This document shows positions 59,804-64,000 of a stretch of DNA of 64,000 nucleotides, piece after piece. Below the pieces are notes generated by a model. That model did not search any database. It was not told the DNA's origin and was given only the letters and a program-made list of their open reading frames with translations. Each line of letters starts with the position of its first letter. Position 1 is the first letter of the stretch. This stretch comes from Strigamia acuminata. Lineage: Eukaryota > Arthropoda > Chilopoda > Geophilomorpha > Linotaeniidae. Both the position numbers and the translations under genes were made by a program. The stretch covers positions 5,915,605 through 5,979,604 of the forward strand of contig OX442321.1 of NCBI GenBank assembly GCA_949358305.1, given 5' to 3'.

Positions 59804-60090
59804 GTTAAGCCTCGTTGTAACGAATTGCATCGTTATAACAAAATTTCGTTATATCAAAAATTTTTAACATGGTGTTCTATTGTCTAAGAACCAATTAAGC
59901 CATTTTTAAGTATTGTTATAACAAAAAATTCGTTATATAAAAAAATTCGCTCAACATAAAATTCGTTACAACAAAAAATTCGTTTTGTAAAAAAAATTCG
60001 TTATAACAGAAAATATTCGTTGAAACAAAAAAATTCGTTATAAAAAAATTCGTTATAACAGAAAAAATTCGTTATATCGAGATTTGACTG
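59804..60090. mobile_element. Pogo-like MITE, decayed
   Basis: Left end GTTAAGCCTCGTTGTAACGA and right end (read inverted) CAGTCAAATCTCGATATAAC are diverged terminal repeats. The interior is a run of TTCGTTATAACA-type units. A TA precedes the left end; the right-hand TA is lost or mutated. Confidence 0.6.
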
Positions 60091-61607
60091 TTTCTTCCAA
60101 AAAAATTTTTTGAATTACAATGCCGATATTTTTTTAAATTCCAAAATATTTTTTTCTCTTTATTCTAAAAAAAAAAAAAAAAAAAAAAAAATGGCCTCCC
60201 GAATAAATAAATCACGTTTTCCCATATCGAGCACGGTACAAAGTTCAGAAAAACAACCACTCCATTAGGAATTCACATCTCCCTCAATCCAATTTATAAA
60301 CAGATCCAAACCTATCACTAAAGGATTTGGCTCCACCACGTAAAAAAAAAAAAAAAAAAAATTACCATGACCACAAACCCTCCCCTTTAAACCCTAAATT
60401 ATTCCCCATTTTCCCTTTTTTTTCAAATTTACTTTTAAATTTACCACACAAACCACCTGCATATCATCCCTAATCCCACGTCCATTCCGGCGCAATTCCC
60501 ATAGGTCCTCGCATTAGTATACAAATCGAATTCACTTGCTCTTCCTGTCTTTATCAGATGCAAATGCTCGAATCTTCATCCTTGCAATGCAATCAAACCA
60601 AAGGACAACGCACCGCTTCACGCCTCCTCTCTTCCCTTTGCATTAAAAATGAACTCAACGTAACCTTGATGAGTGCTCAAAGAACAATTCACTTCAAGGA
60701 ACCAAAAAAAAAAAAAGTCGCTTTTTCCATTTCAAAATCCGCCCAATCTCCCCCTACACTCCGCCTTACGATAATGTATCAGGGGCCTCTAGGGATGTTT
60801 AGTCCAAATTGAACTTCCTGGACCCTTCCCCCATAATGCATTCAAACTTGAAAACATAAAAAAAATATAAATTACCAAAAAAATAAAATAAAAATCGATT
60901 TCCATCCAAAATCCCACAAACCGATCAATTATTCAACGAGGGGTTTCGTTAAAACGAGTTTGGAATTTTGGAAGTTTAACAATTTTGCAATTTTGGATTT
61001 GCCACCTGATATCAGTTCCACCAATCATGACAAGAAAAATGCGAAATAACAAAATCAAGCAAAAAGTAGTTTCGTCAAACACAAAACAAAATGGCCATCA
61101 CAAATACTTCGCACAAAATTTGTCAAGATTTGTCAAAATTTGTCAAAATTTGAGAAAAAGTCGAGAATTTGGTCGAAAATTATCAAAAAAATGGAGAATT
61201 TCTTCAAAATTTATCCAAAAAATGGAGAATTTGGTTTGAAATTTACCAAAACCGTTTGAAATGTACACAAACCGTTTGAAATTCAATCGAAGATCGAGAA
61301 AATGTCGTCTAATATTTCTAATTAGTTTTTAAATTTTATATAATACGGCGTAACTTTCCATCGCGCTTAAACCTGCACAATTCCTTGTGGTGCAAATACA
61401 CCGCAGTTTTTCCGTATCGCATCGATCGAATTTGACGCCATCCACAATGATTGATTTTCCGAAGAATGCAAAATCACAAAATTCCAAAACCATACATTTA
61501 ACAAAAACCCATTAATTATTAACTGCAGAATCCATCTTGAATAACGTTTTGCCACGTCATGTCATGTCAGTTTAATTGCACTCATAACTTTACTACCAAG
61601 ATAAGCG

Positions 61608-61638
<31 letters not shown>

Positions 61639-62479
61639 CCCAGCCATTTTAAATCACTTCCAAAAGCGCTCCTGTAAAAATCCTTTTTATATTTTTATTC
61701 TAAAAAAAACAAAAAAAAAAAAACTTTTCCAACATTTCACGCCCTAATCTCCATGCAAACTCCAAACACAACTACATCCATTCCTCTGCACAAATATTGG
61801 TTTAAGCATTTATTCCACCTTCTGCCATCCACATTGCGCATTATTGGATTAAGAATGGAAATAATGACGTAACAAACCTCGATCAGTTACATCCCCACTA
61901 ACGCTAATGAGTAAAACAAAGGCGCTTTAACCGTCAGACTCAAACGCAGCATGTTCGCACATTTGCAGCACATTTACCAAGATGTCCCGTGGATTTTTCC
62001 ACCTTTCCAAGCCGAATGCACTTCTACTTTCCATAGATTGGATGCACCTGGTGTTACTATCTGTTACACACACCGCCCCTAAATTGCACCATTTCGCGGG
62101 TGTTAAAAATCGTGCAGCACGAGCACAGATTTCTCCTTCCATTTCTTCCATTCTTTTTCTCTAAATATATTATCCAAGCTTCGGGCGCCATGTCGGCACA
62201 CTGGGCAAATTACAGCCCTTATGACTGACTGTTTTATTGCATGACTTAATTAGCTTACAATTCAATGATCGGTTACAACCGTGCCCGGCCGAATTATTGA
62301 CCATCAGACCACTTTTGCACAGTGTCGCGATCGATTCGCCGCCGTCTAGCTCCAGCGTGGCAATAAACAACACGAAACAGGCTTAAAATCTACAATTGCG
62401 TGTCGCTTGATGACCAAAACCCAACATTTCACAAACGCACACAACGAACCTGCCGAAGAGCCCGAATTTAAACACAACA
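60091..62479. other. Non-coding stretch
   Basis: Poly-A tracts near 60170, 60345 and 61610. Short tandem AATTTGTCAA and AAATGGAGAATTTGG repeats at 61115-61230. Open frames at 61930-62370 (minus) lack recognisable motifs. Confidence 0.5.
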
Positions 62480-63174
62480 CCGATACAATGATGTCCTAAC
62501 TCCTATTGGTTGAGCCAAAGTACGCCTAACTGTGGACCAGAGATGTGCATTGGCGTAAAAACCGTACCCGTTACTCGCCCGTTACCCGTCTCCAATAAAA
62601 TTCTGTACCCGTACCCGGGTCATCCCCACACCCTACCCTACCCGTACCCATACCCAAACTTACTGATCGATTGCGATGAAATCATCGATCGCAAAAACAT
62701 TAAATCGTCCAACTTGGACGGGTCCAGCCAGTTTTGCTTCTTTGTCATACGACGTTAGCACCAAGTCGTGGTGCTAACATCGTAAATTAAATATGTACAA
62801 CACCTAACCGACGGGTACGGTAATGGTTAGGGTACCCAATGCACATCTCTGCTGTGGACTGTGCTCTACTACCCGCAAACGTAGTTCTGTTTGTTTTCAA
62901 TAAATTTCAGCGTAAAAAATGATTAGAATGATGGATTTTATTTATTTGGTAATAAAATATTTACTTTATTTGCTAAAATAAGCTTTTTCCCCTTTTAATC
63001 AATCAATGTTAGCATAGTTTGTTGGTTTCTTTTGGCAGGTAAACAAAGGTTTAGTTCTTTATTGGTTGTTTTGCCTAGTTAGATTACAATTCTGGCGTTA
63101 TGGGCTATACTTTTTGTGCCACTACACCAGTGAGACGGCTCAACCAATAGGAGTTAGGACCACGTTGTATCAGT
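62480..63174. repeat. Inverted-repeat element (38-bp arms) hosting a MITE
   Basis: Arms 62480-62517 and 63137-63174 are inverted copies (TCCTAACTCCTATTGGTTGA core) with a few mismatches. The interior holds the hAT-type MITE and about 300 bp of AT-rich DNA without ORFs. Confidence 0.7.
62538..62851. mobile_element. hAT-type MITE with 8-bp target duplication
   Basis: 314 bp with inverted ends CAGAGATGTGCATTGG, flanked by CTGTGGAC at 62530-62537 and 62852-62859. Subterminal (TACCCG)-type repeats. No transposase. Confidence 0.93.
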
Positions 63175-63552
63175 TTGGCATATAAATAACAATTAGAAAA
63201 AGCCTCCCGAGTCTTGATGCACAGGCCCAAGGCACAACACTGAAACCACATTAACGGACAATGAATCAAAACTCGGTCTGCACAAAGTAACCATTACTCT
63301 CAAAATCATTCCTCATCTGATTGGCCGCAGATGAATCGTTCAAACGCTTCTGTGAGCCGCCGTCAACCGAGCCCACCTCAAAGCAGTTCAACCCCAATTG
63401 GATCTAATAGGGCCATGCAAAATTTTGCCAAACAAGAGCCCATTGTGCGTGTTCAATCTTTTTTCTACGGTATTCCCAGGAGGCCCCACCAATACGGTCC
63501 AAATTGGGCCCGACGACGACCGACAAAAGAATGGGCGGACTTCTATTGTGTC

Positions 63553-63784
63553 TTGATGCTAAATTCATATTGCGCATCCCATTCTGCATGCAGTTAATTC
63601 CAGTCGTTATTTAGCAGTGTTAAGCCTAATATTAGGCCTAATAACGTTAAAGTAAAGTAAATAAACTCATTAACAAAAGTAATTTACAGCATGGTGGCGG
63701 AATATCGTTGCTTTATTTTCTTTGTGTGCAATAAGCTTGACAATCGCTATGTCAGATGTCGTGCGCAGAATGTGATGCGCAGTG
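63553..63784. mobile_element. Small MITE-like element
   Basis: Inverted ends TTGCGCATCCCATTCTGC (left, about 63570) and GCGCAGAATGTGATGCGCAG (right, about 63763-63782). The interior has CCTAATATTAGG and TTAGGCCTAA palindromes. A related copy lies at 47488-47660. Confidence 0.6.
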
Positions 63785-64000
63785 TAAAACCTTGAAAAGT
63801 TTAACTTTATTCTTTTCGCTTATTGTACCTGATGTTTCCAACGATTCAGCAACAAAGTCAGGGACGGATCTTCAAAAATCTAAAAAAAAAAAACACTTAT
63901 TAGTGAGTTTGCGGTTGCCAATTGTTCCTTATAATTATGAGTTACAAGCTCTCTTTATGTATAATAAATATAAATACATCGTTATAACATTTTTGCTTAT

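Noticed and set aside
61927-62373. Two adjacent minus-strand frames of about 70 codons
   Set aside because: No shared phase across a plausible intron and no family resemblance.

Overview
The window is eukaryotic, AT-rich, and best explained as an insect chromosome, probably a beetle. The evidence is short introns (about 50-100 bp) with GT-AG borders, AATAAA signals, an insect-type long Toll receptor, and a Gypsy/Mag-type LTR retrotransposon. There is no bacterial or CRISPR content. Species is not determined.

Layout. 1-200: last exons of an unidentified + strand gene. 411-2370: an eight-exon acid-lipase gene on the - strand; its exon phases all agree except for one apparent +1 frameshift. 3811-5624: a ten-exon secreted chordin-like BMP antagonist on the + strand. 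About 6.5-21.9 kb: an accessory region built of (a) three arrays of a 22-bp satellite, two mainly on + (6.54-8.83 and 16.06-18.36 kb) and one inverted (21.0-21.86 kb); (b) two direct copies of a roughly 2-kb cassette (8.89-10.83 and 18.68-20.42 kb) holding seven and eight tRNA-like modules, four on + converging on three or four on -; (c) a young, intact Gypsy element (11002-15773) with apparently identical LTRs and a 5-bp target duplication; (d) foldback hairpins, including a 682-bp higher-order repeat whose every unit carries a near-400-bp palindrome. 20.65-20.99 kb is a LINE 3' end.

22-52 kb is mostly non-coding. It holds MITE-like elements, tandem repeats with 20-50 bp periods, G-quadruplex-prone tracts, one weak candidate first exon at 43.15-43.41 kb, and a striking near-perfect palindrome at 47.71-48.04 kb. 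52035-55559 is an intact single-exon long-type Toll receptor whose ectodomain is very GC-rich, while its TIR domain switches abruptly to AT-rich codons. 55.6-64 kb is again non-coding, with several terminal-inverted-repeat elements, including a hAT-type MITE with an 8-bp target duplication.

The three host genes (lipase, chordin-like, Toll) are independent single genes with no operon-like relation. The most unusual structure is the paired tRNA-like cassette embedded in 22-bp satellite and hairpin DNA. I found no exact description to match it to. A Pol III/TFIIIC role is inference from its A-box/B-box motifs and T-run terminators. All exon borders, repeat ends and identities were read by eye.
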